From: UBA6136 sp044237765
GTDB lineage: Bacteria > Pseudomonadota > Gammaproteobacteria > Methylococcales > Methylococcaceae
Direction of reading: 5' to 3'
Length of the DNA stretch: 64,000 nt
NCBI GenBank assembly: GCA_044237765.1
Contig: JBIIEQ010000005.1
Span: 10,467 to 74,466, forward strand
In this document: positions 1 to 7,480 of the stretch, piece after piece
How positions within the stretch are numbered: position 1 is the first letter of the stretch
Layout of the letters: every line of letters begins with the position of its first letter
Made by a program: the position numbers and the translations under genes
Notes under the pieces: generated by a model
The model's input: the letters and a program-made list of their open reading frames with translations, nothing else
What the model was told of the DNA's origin: nothing
Databases searched by the model: none

Positions 1-289
1 CTTCATCATTCTTGACGAAGCCCAGAACACCACGGTTGAGCAGATCAAGATGTTCCTGACCCGTGTCGGCTTCGGCTCCAAGGTGGTGGTGACGGGCGAC
101 ATTACCCAGATCGACCTGCCGCGTAACAAGGAGTCCGGATTGCGGCATGTGCTCGAGGTACTACGTGAAGTCGAAGGCATCAGCTTCACGTTCTTTGGCG
201 CTCATGACGTGGTGCGCCATCCGCTGGTGCAACGCATTGTCGCCGCCTATGAAGCTTGGGATCAGAATCGTCCACCGGATTATTCGTGA
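1..289 (+). CDS. phoH: PhoH-like ATPase, C-terminal part (5' end outside window)
   Basis: This is the last 95 residues of a PhoH/YbeZ-family P-loop ATPase; reading begins at base 2 and the N-terminus lies off the left edge. The Walker B stretch FIILDEAQNTT is at the very start, followed by the family's sensor region GFGSKVVVTGDITQIDLPR. PhoH proteins are cytoplasmic ATPases linked to RNA metabolism, and in gammaproteobacteria they sit directly upstream of the endoribonuclease gene ybeY, as here. The stop codon overlaps the ybeY start by one base (TGATG), so the two are probably translationally coupled. Identity is clear from the motifs and synteny; the missing N-terminus holds Walker A. Confidence 0.93.
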   Translation, partial: FIILDEAQNTTVEQIKMFLTRVGFGSKVVVTGDITQIDLPRNKESGLRHVLEVLREVEGISFTFFGAHDVVRHPLVQRIVAAYEAWDQNRPPDYS

Positions 290-747
290 TGATCGTTGCC
301 CTTGATCTCGCGATGACGAATATCGTTCCTGCCGAGGCACTGTTCCGGCAGTGGGCGGAGGCGGCCGCTGATAAGGGCACAGATGCGGAGTTATCCATTC
401 GCATTGTTGACGAAGCCGAAAGCGCCGAGCTCAACCAGACTTACCGCCACAAGACCGGTCCCACCAATGTGCTCAGCTTTCCCTGCGAAGTCCCTGTCGG
501 AGTCCCCCATGACTTGCTGGGCGATCTGGTGATCTGCGCGCCCGTGGTCGAGCGTGAGGCTCAGGAACAGGGCAAACTCGCCGAAGCGCATTGGGCCCAT
601 ATGGTTGTCCACGGTGTGCTGCATCTCCTCGGATATGACCACCTGCAGGACGACGAGGCGGTGCAGATGGAGTCGATGGAAATCGAAATTCTTTCCGGTT
701 TAGGTTATCCCAATCCCTATGAGATCGAAGAGGCAGTGCCAACATGA
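289..747 (+). CDS. ybeY: Endoribonuclease YbeY (rRNA maturation factor)
   Basis: A metalloprotein of 152 residues that processes rRNA, especially the 16S 3' end, and takes part in ribosome quality control. The zinc-binding signature H-x3-H-x5-H is seen as HGVLHLLGYDH at about residues 108-118, near the C-terminus as usual. An upstream in-frame ATG at 256 would add 11 residues lying inside phoH. The ATG at 289, which overlaps the phoH stop, gives the normal family length and is preferred. The gene overlaps corC by four bases (ATGA), so phoH-ybeY-corC forms one operon, the standard gammaproteobacterial order. Confidence 0.95.
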   Translation: MIVALDLAMTNIVPAEALFRQWAEAAADKGTDAELSIRIVDEAESAELNQTYRHKTGPTNVLSFPCEVPVGVPHDLLGDLVICAPVVEREAQEQGKLAEAHWAHMVVHGVLHLLGYDHLQDDEAVQMESMEIEILSGLGYPNPYEIEEAVPT

Positions 748-1592
748 GCGATGAACCAACGGGCGAGCACCGAAGTTGGCTCGAACGATTGACCCACTTT
801 ATCTCCGGCGAACCCGAGGATCGCGATGATTTGCTGGAGTTGTTAAGAACCGCCCAGAAACGACAGCTGATTGAACAAGAAGCCCTCTCCATGATCGAGG
901 GCGTGCTCCAGGTTTCCGAACTCCGCGTTCGGGACATCACCATCCCCCGCTCGCAAATGGTCGTCGTGCCGCAGGACGCGGAAATCGAAACCATCTTCCC
1001 TCTGGTCGCCGAATCGGCCCATTCCCGGTATCCCGTCATTGGCGAAGATCGCACCGAGGTCATTGGTATTCTGCTGGTAAAGGACCTGCTGCTCCACAGC
1101 CTCAAGGATCGCTCCAAGATAGTCCGTGATGTCATGCGTCAGGCCCTGTTCGTGCCGGAGAGCAAACGGCTGAACGTGCTGTTGCGGGAGTTTCGCGCCA
1201 CCCGTAGCCACATGGCCATCGTCGTTGACGAATATGGCGCGGCGGCGGGCCTGGTGACCATCGAGGATGTGCTGGAGCAGATCGTCGGCGAAATCGAGGA
1301 CGAGCACGATTTCGGCGACGAGGAATACATCTTTCGAAAAAGCGACCGCGAATACACGCTCAAGCCGCTCACGCCGATCGAGGAATTCAACGAGTATTTC
1401 GGCGCCGATTTCAGCGATGACGAATTCGACACCATTGGTGGACTCATCGTCCATCATCTGGGCCACGTGCCCAAACGAGGTGAGAAAGCCGAGCTGGGTC
1501 GCTATCGCTTCATCGTGATCCGCACCGACGGTCGCCGGATCGAATTGCTCAAGTTGGTGTTGATGCCCGAGGAGTCGACTTCGTCATCCTGA
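744..1592 (+). CDS. corC: CorC/HlyC family CBS-domain protein (YbeX)
   Basis: The 282-residue protein belongs to the YbeX/CorC group: a soluble protein with two tandem CBS domains (about residues 62-185, starting at VRDITIPRS) and a C-terminal CorC_HlyC domain (about 200-280, containing FDTIGGLI). CBS pairs bind adenine nucleotides. The family has been linked to magnesium/cobalt efflux and, more recently, to ribosome metabolism, which matches its coupling to ybeY. The start overlaps the ybeY stop by four bases. It is the last gene of the phoH-ybeY operon; behind it comes repeat DNA. The family assignment is sure, the exact physiological role is not. Confidence 0.93.
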   Translation: MSDEPTGEHRSWLERLTHFISGEPEDRDDLLELLRTAQKRQLIEQEALSMIEGVLQVSELRVRDITIPRSQMVVVPQDAEIETIFPLVAESAHSRYPVIGEDRTEVIGILLVKDLLLHSLKDRSKIVRDVMRQALFVPESKRLNVLLREFRATRSHMAIVVDEYGAAAGLVTIEDVLEQIVGEIEDEHDFGDEEYIFRKSDREYTLKPLTPIEEFNEYFGADFSDDEFDTIGGLIVHHLGHVPKRGEKAELGRYRFIVIRTDGRRIELLKLVLMPEESTSSS

Positions 1593-1665
1593 ATCGAATG
1601 CCAAGCTTGGCGGGATAAATCTTCGCCACCATCAATTTTGCATTGGTAAGGTCCCTGACAATTGC

Positions 1666-1820
1666 CAGGTCAGGTCAGGTCGGGTCGGGTCGGGTCGGGT
1701 CGGGTCGGGTCGGGTCAGGTCAGGTCAGGTCAGGTCAGGTCAGGTCAGGTCAGGTCAGGTCAGGTCAGGTCGGGTCGGGTCGGGTCGGGTCAGGTCAGGT
1801 CAGGTCAGGTCAGGTCAGGT
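1666..1820. repeat. 31-unit pentanucleotide tandem array (caggt/cgggt)
   Basis: Perfect 5-bp periodicity over 155 bp. The units read CAGGT x3, CGGGT x7, CAGGT x11, CGGGT x4, CAGGT x6, and the two variants differ only at the second base and occur in blocks. On the plus strand no stop codon appears in any frame, so it gives artificial Ser-Gly-Gln-Val-Arg style peptides. No start with a ribosome site precedes it, and it lies in the intergenic space after corC, so it is treated as non-coding. Such arrays change length by slipped-strand replication. A short GGTCAGGTCAGG stretch recurs at 9485-9496. Confidence 0.95.
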
Positions 1821-1832
1821 CAGCCAAGAGCT

Positions 1833-1940
1833 TGCGTCTTTGCGAGGAGGCGATAGCCGACGCCGCAATCCAGAATCGGACACAAGGCGGGCTGCGCCAG
1901 GCGGCCTCCCTGGATTGCTTCGTTTCACTCGCAATGACGG
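1833..1940. repeat. Palindromic dispersed repeat (MITE-like) with GCAATCCAG arms
   Basis: The two ends are imperfect inverted copies. The left end has GTCTTTGCGAGG and CGCAATCCAG; the right end read on the minus strand has GTCATTGCGAGTGAAACG and AGCAATCCAG. The roughly 108-bp unit has no coding content and follows directly after the pentamer array. Short palindromes of this type (GCGAGxGAAxCGAAGCAATCCAG) are widely dispersed in proteobacterial genomes. A single degenerate half-copy occurs at 7071-7104. The remaining sequence to 2086, before mepA, shows nothing else recognisable. Confidence 0.7.
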
Positions 1941-2086
1941 AAAAACCTGCCTCTTTCACCATAGAAGACGTAGACGCGTTTCCGCGATGAGTCGGTTCAT
2001 AAGATTGACCCGGGCTTAGCCAGTCGCATCGACTGATTTGTGAAATTCTTGCCATCACCGGGCATGACCCGACAGGGTCTTGGCTG

Positions 2087-2920
2087 CTAATGCTCCGAGA
2101 GCACCGTGCGGCATTCCGCCGGCATTAGGGGTTTTGGGGGTGGCGGGGCCTTGCCGGCGCTGGTGCCGGTATCGGGCGTCTTGTGGAGCCACCAGTCCAG
2201 TTCGTCACAACCATCCCCCGTCGGAATGGGGTCCTGACGCTTGCACGAGGGGCTGTCCGGCGGGCAGGTCAGCCGCATGTGGAAATGATCCTCGTGGTGA
2301 TACCAGGGCCGGATCTTTCTCAGCCAGCTGCGGTCACCGCTGGTCGTGCGGCATAGCTCCTTCTTGATGCGGGCGTTGACGAAGATGCGGTCAACCGCCG
2401 GCTGACTGGCCGCCGTTTTAAGTATCTGGGCGTGACTGTCGCTCCAAAGCTGATAGTTTAAGCCCTCGCTGGCCCGGCTCAACAGGCTGTAGGCGCTGAC
2501 GTCGGAGCGGTTGCTGTTGGCGCCAAGGTGGAGGGTTGGGCTCAGATCGAACCAGACATCCGCGTCCAGCCCGGTCTGGTGGCTGCGATGACCAAACGGC
2601 ATCGGGCCACCGCGTGGCATGCCTAGATCGCCGACATGCATCATGCCGAGTCCCTGTGCGGCGCGTCTTCCCAGCGCCTTGATCGATTCGATCAGGCTCG
2701 GATGCCCGTAGTAACGATCGCGCTCAAGGTGCATGACGACATAACCATCACCCTCGGTGGGCAGCGTCCGGGCACCGCTAATGCAGCCGGCGCTGGTATC
2801 ACCGATGACGCGGGCAGGTCCTGCGGCCGGGCCAGGCACCTTGTCCCAGGCGTTGGCGAAACCGGGGTGACTGGAAAGTGCCAGCAACAAGAGGGTGATG
2901 GAACGGGTGAGGTGCATCAT
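2087..2920 (-). CDS. mepA: Penicillin-insensitive murein endopeptidase MepA
   Basis: A 277-residue periplasmic LAS-type metallopeptidase that cleaves the D-Ala-DAP cross-links of peptidoglycan. Residues 1-24 form a signal peptide (hydrophobic core LLLLALS, AxA-like end FANA). The zinc ligands are visible: H114 and D121 in GHRSHQTGLDADVWF (110-124), and the late motif HHEDHFH at 208-214. The DMHL/GDLGMPRGGPMPFGHRSH context and the length match MepA of enteric bacteria. The gene is monocistronic and faces away from the next operon's end, with 125 bp of unremarkable DNA behind its start. Confidence 0.93.
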   Translation of the reverse strand: MMHLTRSITLLLLALSSHPGFANAWDKVPGPAAGPARVIGDTSAGCISGARTLPTEGDGYVVMHLERDRYYGHPSLIESIKALGRRAAQGLGMMHVGDLGMPRGGPMPFGHRSHQTGLDADVWFDLSPTLHLGANSNRSDVSAYSLLSRASEGLNYQLWSDSHAQILKTAASQPAVDRIFVNARIKKELCRTTSGDRSWLRKIRPWYHHEDHFHMRLTCPPDSPSCKRQDPIPTGDGCDELDWWLHKTPDTGTSAGKAPPPPKPLMPAECRTVLSEH

Positions 2921-3045
2921 CGTGATTTCTGCTTCCAGGGATTAGGATTTGTAACGCCGGAGGTTCAGGCGAAATGGGTCGGTCGACGTTATTATCCGAA
3001 ATTCGATCCGGCAACGGGCAGCCGCAAGGGCCACTGGCCTTGATC

Positions 3046-4137
3046 TCAGCCTTCCCCTGGGCCATGGGAGATTTTACCCTCAACAGCCGTGACGTTTTCC
3101 TTGTCCTTGCCCAGCGAGAAACGTTTGGTCGCCCCGACGACCCAGCCGCGCGCACGGTCCAGCTTGGTTTTGTGGATTTCTTCTTCCAGAGACAGGCGTT
3201 GCCGTTCCATCGCCAAGAGCTCGATTTCGCGCTCCAGATGGATTCGCAATTCATCGTAACTGGAAGATCGCTCGTTTTTCTCCTCTAGCCGCGCCTCCAG
3301 TTCCACATGCTTGAGCTCCGCTTCCAGCCGCAGGCGCTCGCGCTTCAGGCGGATTTCGCTCTCGATTTTCTCGGCCTCGCGGGTTTCGTCACCCAGCAGC
3401 GCCTCTCGCGCCTGTCGTACCTGTTCCAGTTGCTGCTCATGAAGCACGGCGGTTTCCTCTCTCAGGAGGTCCAGCCATTTGCGCTTTTGCTCAAGATCCA
3501 GCCGCTGTTCCAGCATCAGTTCCTCATGGCGCTCACGCGCTGCCCGCTCCAGCGTGTCCCGGCGGCGCTTGAGAATCTGCAGGGCGATCCCCTGGCGGGC
3601 CGGGTCGGCAGAGGCGACATCTTCGTCCAGCCGGTCAGGATCGATTTCACCGAAAGTCGTTTCGATATGGCAGCGACAGCGGCTTTGGATGTCGCGGATT
3701 GCCAGCAACTCATGGATCAGGCTTTCGATGGACCGCTCCAAAGTCGCATGCCCGCTTTCCAGCCAGTCCACCGACTCCAGTGCGCGCAACTCCGCCTCGG
3801 CCCCATCCTTCAGCAGGCAGCGGTATTGCTGGCGGATATGCTCGCCCAGATGATCCAGGTGCTCGACGTGTTCCCGGGCAAATGCCAGCGTGGGTTGAAA
3901 GCGGATGTCGAGGCGGGCGGTGACCGCGCAGAGATTCCCTAGCGTGGGTGTCTCCAGCGGCAGTTCCCAGTCCTCGATGATCAGTTCGTAAACTCGGTGG
4001 TGGAAGCGTTTGATGTAATGACGGGGTCGGGCGAACAGCCGCTGATAAGGCCCCAGCTTGGCCAGCACCACCCGCCGATCCCCCTCGAAACCGGCGATCC
4101 ACGGACTATCCTCCGTTTCCCAGTCCAGGTCATCCAT
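3046..4137 (-). CDS. Uncharacterised cytoplasmic coiled-coil protein, possibly SPFH-like
   Basis: I do not recognise this 363-residue protein. It has no signal peptide or membrane segment. Residues 1-165 look globular and acidic, starting MDDLDWETEDSPWIAGFEG. The layout of a short beta-rich start (RRVVLAKLGPYQRLFARP) followed by two helical stretches (LEHLGEHIRQQ-like and LERSIESLIHELLAIRD) recalls SPFH/band-7 domains, but this is only an impression. Residues 185-320 are a long Arg/Glu-rich coiled coil. Its start overlaps the end of the membrane protein gene upstream (4130-5386) by eight bases, so the two are translated together and probably work as one unit, with this protein as the cytoplasmic partner. 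Confidence 0.6.
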   Translation of the reverse strand: MDDLDWETEDSPWIAGFEGDRRVVLAKLGPYQRLFARPRHYIKRFHHRVYELIIEDWELPLETPTLGNLCAVTARLDIRFQPTLAFAREHVEHLDHLGEHIRQQYRCLLKDGAEAELRALESVDWLESGHATLERSIESLIHELLAIRDIQSRCRCHIETTFGEIDPDRLDEDVASADPARQGIALQILKRRRDTLERAARERHEELMLEQRLDLEQKRKWLDLLREETAVLHEQQLEQVRQAREALLGDETREAEKIESEIRLKRERLRLEAELKHVELEARLEEKNERSSSYDELRIHLEREIELLAMERQRLSLEEEIHKTKLDRARGWVVGATKRFSLGKDKENVTAVEGKISHGPGEG

Positions 4138-5386
4138 GGAATTTCTTCTGCATGGCTTCTGCTAGGGCGGCATCATTGGCGGGGGCGGGCCCGCGTCGGG
4201 TGTCGGTTTGTCGCGCCAGTCGCTCGGCCACGATGGGGTAGAGATTGGGCGCGAACTCGACGCGCTTGCCGTTCATCTTGCGCAGATAGCCCCGGTTGAG
4301 CAAAAACGCCACCGAAAACATGCGGTGCCATTCCGATACCCGCCGTGCCCGTTCCAGTTCGGTTCGTTCCAGGCTGAACTCCAGCTCATCATTCGAGTTG
4401 ATCGTGAACTGGCTGAATTGCCGCAAGCCATGAAAGGCCAGGTCCTTTTCCTCCTCCGACAGCGGGCCGGGCGCGGTCATTTCCAGCCGGTAGGAGAGAA
4501 TTAGCGTGAAAAAATCCACCATGCCGGCGCAGGCCAGTGCGAACCAGGACAGATTGGCCCACATGTCGAAGGATGGTGTGATGCCGCTGGACAGCTCCGT
4601 GAACGAGGCTAGGCGCGGGATCGCAATCGGCGCAAGCCCGTTGCCCGATGCCAGCTGATCGGCCTCACCCTGCAACGTATGAAAGGTCTCGATGAGGTGG
4701 TTGTAGGCCAGGTTGTCATTCATCTGACCGGAAAACGCTTGCAGCGCCGACCGGGTATTAGCCAGACTTTTCTCCAGTGGATGTGTGTCCGCCTCCAGCT
4801 TTTTCAGCTTATCCTGCTCGCCTTGCAGAATATCGTTGTAAAACTCCCAAACTTTGCCTTTGCCCACGCCCTGTCCCGCCATACCGGGTTGCATGCCCAT
4901 GTAAGCCTGCTGTGTCTCTCGTGAGGCGTCCGCAATTCGTGACTGCTGATCGGCCGTCAGCCGGCTCTTCATCGCCACGACATCGGCGACGTAGCGGTTC
5001 ACCTCGTTCGACAGCTGCAATTGCCGCTCGACCAGAATTGAATCCCGTTGCGAGAACTCGTAGAACTTGAAGTAGGAGAAAGTCACGGACACCGTCAGCG
5101 CGACCACAAGGGACAAGACGATGCTCAGGAAGCGGGCCGGATTGGCGCGCCAGTGCATGCCGGCCAGTTCCAGCGAACAGATCACCACGATCGATTGCAC
5201 CGCCACGGTCACGATCAGCGCGATCCATGGTGTGATGAAAAAGCTCAGCCCGTAGTAGGTGGTATAGCCCGATGCCACGCTCAGCATCAGCACGATCGGC
5301 ACCGACAGCACCCGCAGCAGACCGACGAATGTCGTCTGGATCAGATTCAGCCAGCCGCCAATGCGCCACACGGTGGAATGGCTCAT
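4130..5386 (-). CDS. Uncharacterised four-helix membrane protein with long extracytoplasmic helical domain
   Basis: No family was recognised for this 418-residue protein. Predicted membrane segments lie at about residues 18-40, 53-75, 85-107 and 279-299. Between the third and fourth is a 170-residue hydrophilic helical region (SQRDSILVERQLQLSNEVNRY onward) with coiled-coil character that would lie on one side of the membrane. The C-terminal 120 residues are charged and end in a short lysine-rich tail. It is the first gene of a two-gene minus-strand operon with the coiled-coil protein downstream (8-bp overlap). Nothing in the sequence shows an enzyme motif. A scaffold or sensor at the envelope is one inference. 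Confidence 0.6.
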   Translation of the reverse strand: MSHSTVWRIGGWLNLIQTTFVGLLRVLSVPIVLMLSVASGYTTYYGLSFFITPWIALIVTVAVQSIVVICSLELAGMHWRANPARFLSIVLSLVVALTVSVTFSYFKFYEFSQRDSILVERQLQLSNEVNRYVADVVAMKSRLTADQQSRIADASRETQQAYMGMQPGMAGQGVGKGKVWEFYNDILQGEQDKLKKLEADTHPLEKSLANTRSALQAFSGQMNDNLAYNHLIETFHTLQGEADQLASGNGLAPIAIPRLASFTELSSGITPSFDMWANLSWFALACAGMVDFFTLILSYRLEMTAPGPLSEEEKDLAFHGLRQFSQFTINSNDELEFSLERTELERARRVSEWHRMFSVAFLLNRGYLRKMNGKRVEFAPNLYPIVAERLARQTDTRRGPAPANDAALAEAMQKKFHG

Positions 5387-5526
5387 GGCTTAAGAGAGGC
5401 TGCGGAGAGGGAAGGGCGCCACGAGCGGGCGGAAATCCAGTGGGGCATGGGTTTTATTCTTGTTAGAGCTGCCGGGAATTTGCGGCTATCCTAGCGCGTC
5501 AACCCACAGCCTGTGAAGCTTACCCC

Positions 5527-5667
5527 ATGACCCTCTTCTGGATATTTCTCATACTCGTCATTCTGGTGGTCGTTGGCAACGCCATGACCCTGCTCCGCAG
5601 CGCGACACCGCCCAAGATCCCCGAGGGCGTCAAGCCCCAGCCGTATGGGGAGGATGAGGATAAATGA
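5527..5667 (+). CDS. Small single-pass membrane protein, DUF2897-like
   Basis: A 46-residue ORF. Residues 4-20 form one hydrophobic helix (FWIFLILVILVVVGNAM), followed by a short proline/lysine-rich soluble tail with KIP and an acidic end (GEDEDK). The pattern W-hydrophobic stretch-GN-M-LL-S-KIP matches my memory of the DUF2897 family of small gammaproteobacterial proteins, whose function is unknown. It is divergent from the membrane/coiled-coil operon, with 140 bp between starts. No strong ribosome site is seen (the run before the ATG is GAAGCTTACCCC), so expression is uncertain. Confidence 0.55.
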   Translation: MTLFWIFLILVILVVVGNAMTLLRSATPPKIPEGVKPQPYGEDEDK

Positions 5668-5860
5668 GACAGGGCGGATTCTAATCCGTAGGGACCTGAT
5701 GTGGTGTGAGGTTCTTACTCACCCTGGCTTGGACGGAGGCAATTTCCCTGCCTGTTGAAATCAAGCCAAGTCAAGGACAGAGAAAAAGAATTTACAGACT
5801 CATGGCGATGCGCATACTTTGCGCATCTCTATTTACTGAAATCCTTTCTGAGTGGAAAGC

Positions 5861-6100
5861 ATGTCCTCTATACACCAAAAGCGACCTTTTAATTTGTTAC
5901 TAAACGAGAAGGTTGTCCGAGAGGCGAGGGAGCACACCGGCAATCTCTCGGCGACGGTCGAGGCTCTGCTGATCGAGTTCGTGACTCGCCAAGAAGACGT
6001 CAGGCTCTTAAAGCAGCAATTGGGTGCGGCCGTTGCCGGAGCGTGGAATCAATTCAATGAGGTTCAAGGCTCATTCGCCGACGAATGGAACACGCTCTGA
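5861..6100 (+). CDS. CcdA-like antitoxin of a type II toxin-antitoxin pair
   Basis: A 79-residue protein with the CcdA layout: an N-terminal DNA-binding part containing RPFNLLLNEKVVREAREH, a short linker (NLSATVEALLIEF) and a C-terminal toxin-binding arm ending in DEWNTL. CcdA antitoxins repress their own operon and neutralise CcdB. The start is the ATG at 5861. A GTG three codons earlier is also in frame, but part of the purine-rich GAGTGGAA that could act as ribosome site overlaps it. The stop overlaps the ATG of the toxin gene by one base. Such pairs are commonly horizontally acquired, and the surrounding repeats agree with that. Confidence 0.8.
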   Translation: MSSIHQKRPFNLLLNEKVVREAREHTGNLSATVEALLIEFVTRQEDVRLLKQQLGAAVAGAWNQFNEVQGSFADEWNTL

Positions 6101-6459
6101 TGGCTCAATTTGATGTATTTAGAAATGCTGGCAAACAGCGCCTCGTAATCCCGTTCGTTGTTTCAGTCCAATCAGCGTTTTATGATAATTTGCGGCGGCG
6201 CGTGGTCATTCCGCTGGTTGACTGCGCAGCTCTTGGTAACACAAAAGAGATGCCTGATTCTGTGCTCAACCCCAAATTTGTAATTCATGGTTTGCGGGTG
6301 GTTCTTAACCCGCTGGAAATCGTTTCCATAGCTGTGGGAGCTTTGGGCGAAAAGGTAGGTTCACTGGTCGATAAGAGTGACTCCATTCTGATGTCACTTG
6401 ATGAATTGTTTTCCAGAGCCTGGAATCAAGGTAGCCAGCTATCCCAAGGAGGCGTGTGA
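6100..6459 (+). CDS. CcdB-like toxin (gyrase-poisoning family)
   Basis: At 119 residues it resembles CcdB. It starts MAQFDVFRN, has the conserved VSVQSAFYDNLRRRVVIPLV block (residues 22-41), then KFVIHGLRVVLNPLEI and a C-terminal helix SLDELFSRAW that corresponds to the gyrase-contacting end of CcdB. CcdB poisons DNA gyrase by trapping the cleaved complex. Family members usually stop a residue or two after that last helix; this one carries about 12 extra residues (NQGSQLSQGGV). The normal stop may therefore have been lost, which could weaken the toxin. It is translationally coupled to the antitoxin gene, and a dispersed repeat begins just after the stop. Confidence 0.8.
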   Translation: MAQFDVFRNAGKQRLVIPFVVSVQSAFYDNLRRRVVIPLVDCAALGNTKEMPDSVLNPKFVIHGLRVVLNPLEIVSIAVGALGEKVGSLVDKSDSILMSLDELFSRAWNQGSQLSQGGV

Positions 6460-6470
6460 GGCTCCAGTGC

Positions 6471-6548
6471 TCGTAGCCCGGATGAAGCAACGCGCAATCC
6501 GGGATGATTCGGACACCGTATTCCGCGATGCTCAATACGGGCTTCATC
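6471..6548. repeat. Dispersed repeat with GTAGCCCGGATGAAGC end
   Basis: The unit begins GTAGCCCGGATGAAGCAACGC and ends ACGGGCTTCATCGAGC, so its termini are inverted relative to each other (GATGAAGC at 6481-6488 and GCTTCATC at 6541-6548). The inner part holds CGCGCAATCCGGGATGATTCGG. A second copy, in the opposite orientation, lies at 9517-9575, and a more diverged relative at about 8127-8180. Elements with the core GTAGCCCGGATGAAGC...CGCAATCCGGG are common in proteobacteria. This one sits between the toxin gene and the convergent yjbQ-like gene. Confidence 0.7.
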
Positions 6549-6558
6549 GAGCGGGGCC

Positions 6559-6978
6559 TCATTCCCCGATGATTTTTACCAGCACCCGCTTGCGGCGGCG
6601 GCCGTCGAATTCGCCGTAAAAGATCTGCTCCCAGGGGCCAAAGTCCAGCTTGCTATCGGTCACTGCCACGACCACCTCGCGGCCCATCACCTGCCGTTTC
6701 AAATGAGCATCGCCGTTGTCCTCGCCGGTCAGGTTGTGGCGGTAGCGGCTTAGTGGTGCGTGCGGGGCCAGTTCCTCCAGCCAGCGTGTGAAATCGCCAT
6801 GCAGCCCCTGTTCATCATCATTGATGAACACTGATGCCGTAATGTGCATGGCGTTCACCAGCACCAGGCCCTCGCGGATGCCGCTGTCGCGCAGGCAATC
6901 CAGCACCTCGCCGGTGATGTTGATGAACCCGACGCGCTCGGGCGTGTTGAACCAGAGTTCCTTGCGGTAGCTTTTCAT
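6559..6978 (-). CDS. yjbQ: YjbQ family protein (secondary thiamine-phosphate synthase-like, UPF0047)
   Basis: The 139-residue protein matches the UPF0047/YjbQ family, a small trimeric beta-sandwich fold. Typical elements are INITGEVLDCLRDSGIREGLVLV, the metal-site motif NAMHITASVFIND (H at about residue 46), the block LSRYRHNLTGEDNGDAHLKRQ and GPWEQIFYGEFDG near the end. Some members show weak thiamine-phosphate synthase activity; the true role is unsettled. The start is MKSYRKELW, with a clear AGGAG six bases before the ATG. The longer frame starting at 7032 lacks such a site. Confidence 0.88.
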   Translation of the reverse strand: MKSYRKELWFNTPERVGFINITGEVLDCLRDSGIREGLVLVNAMHITASVFINDDEQGLHGDFTRWLEELAPHAPLSRYRHNLTGEDNGDAHLKRQVMGREVVVAVTDSKLDFGPWEQIFYGEFDGRRRKRVLVKIIGE

Positions 6979-7405
6979 GTGGTCTCCTTGTTGGATGCTC
7001 AGTTGAAAATTGTAGGCCGTGTCGAAACGCAACGGAAACCCTGTCCATGCATTGCCTACACACCCTCAAGGTCATGGCGAGTGACATGAAGCCATCCAGG
7101 AAGCCCAAGTGACGGCATCGGCTTAATCACAGTGACTCGTCTGTTCAGCTTCGGTTTGGCTTGAATTCATGAACAATTCAGGTCGGGCGCGTATAGGGTG
7201 AGCCGTGGGCAGGGAATGAGGTGGCGATGAAGTGCCAAGCTGATCTGGGCAGGATATCCATCCATTCAAGGTCAAGTCTCGCATCCAGTACCCGCGGCGG
7301 GCATGCAAAGTCATGACAAGTGGCGCGAATCCGGTTACAGTTCACGCCGCGCTAACGAGGGCGAAATTGATCGCCTTTTTTGGGGGCGAAGGCAGGTCCC
7401 GGCAA
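6979..7405. other. Intergenic stretch with a half-copy of the palindromic repeat
   Basis: No gene is supported here. Bases 7071-7104 read GTCATGGCGAGTGACATGAA then GCCATCCAGGAAG. On this strand they match, with a few changes, the right half of the palindromic unit at 1833-1940 (GTCATTGCGAGTGAAACGAA GCAATCCAGGGAG). It is one decayed arm, without a partner. The rest, up to the pilin promoter, shows no ORF with a ribosome site and no RNA gene I can recognise. Confidence 0.5.
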
Positions 7406-7406
7406 C

Positions 7407-7436
7407 TTGTCTGAGTTGATCGGCCTTGTCTACAAT
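7407..7436 (+). promoter_or_regulatory. Candidate sigma-70 promoter of the pilin gene
   Basis: TTGTCT (7407-7412) and TACAAT (7431-7436) are separated by 18 bp and match the -35 and -10 consensus at four and five of six positions. The start codon of the pilin lies 44 bp downstream. I looked for a -24/-12 element, common ahead of pilA genes, and saw none with the right GG-N10-GC spacing. Confidence 0.45.
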
Positions 7437-7480
7437 CGATAAGGTTCAAATGTTTGCAAACTTACAACGAGAGGACGTTC

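Noticed and set aside
1666..1820. Possible CRISPR array
   Set aside because: The units are 5 bp and contiguous, without spacers; no cas genes are near.
1643..1990. Plus-strand ORFs with Ser-Gly-Gln-Val-Arg repeats
   Set aside because: They are translations of the pentamer array and the palindromic repeat; no ribosome site or sensible domain exists.
5706..5903. Short plus-strand ORF of 65 codons before the antitoxin gene
   Set aside because: It overlaps the antitoxin start in another frame, has no ribosome site and no recognisable sequence.
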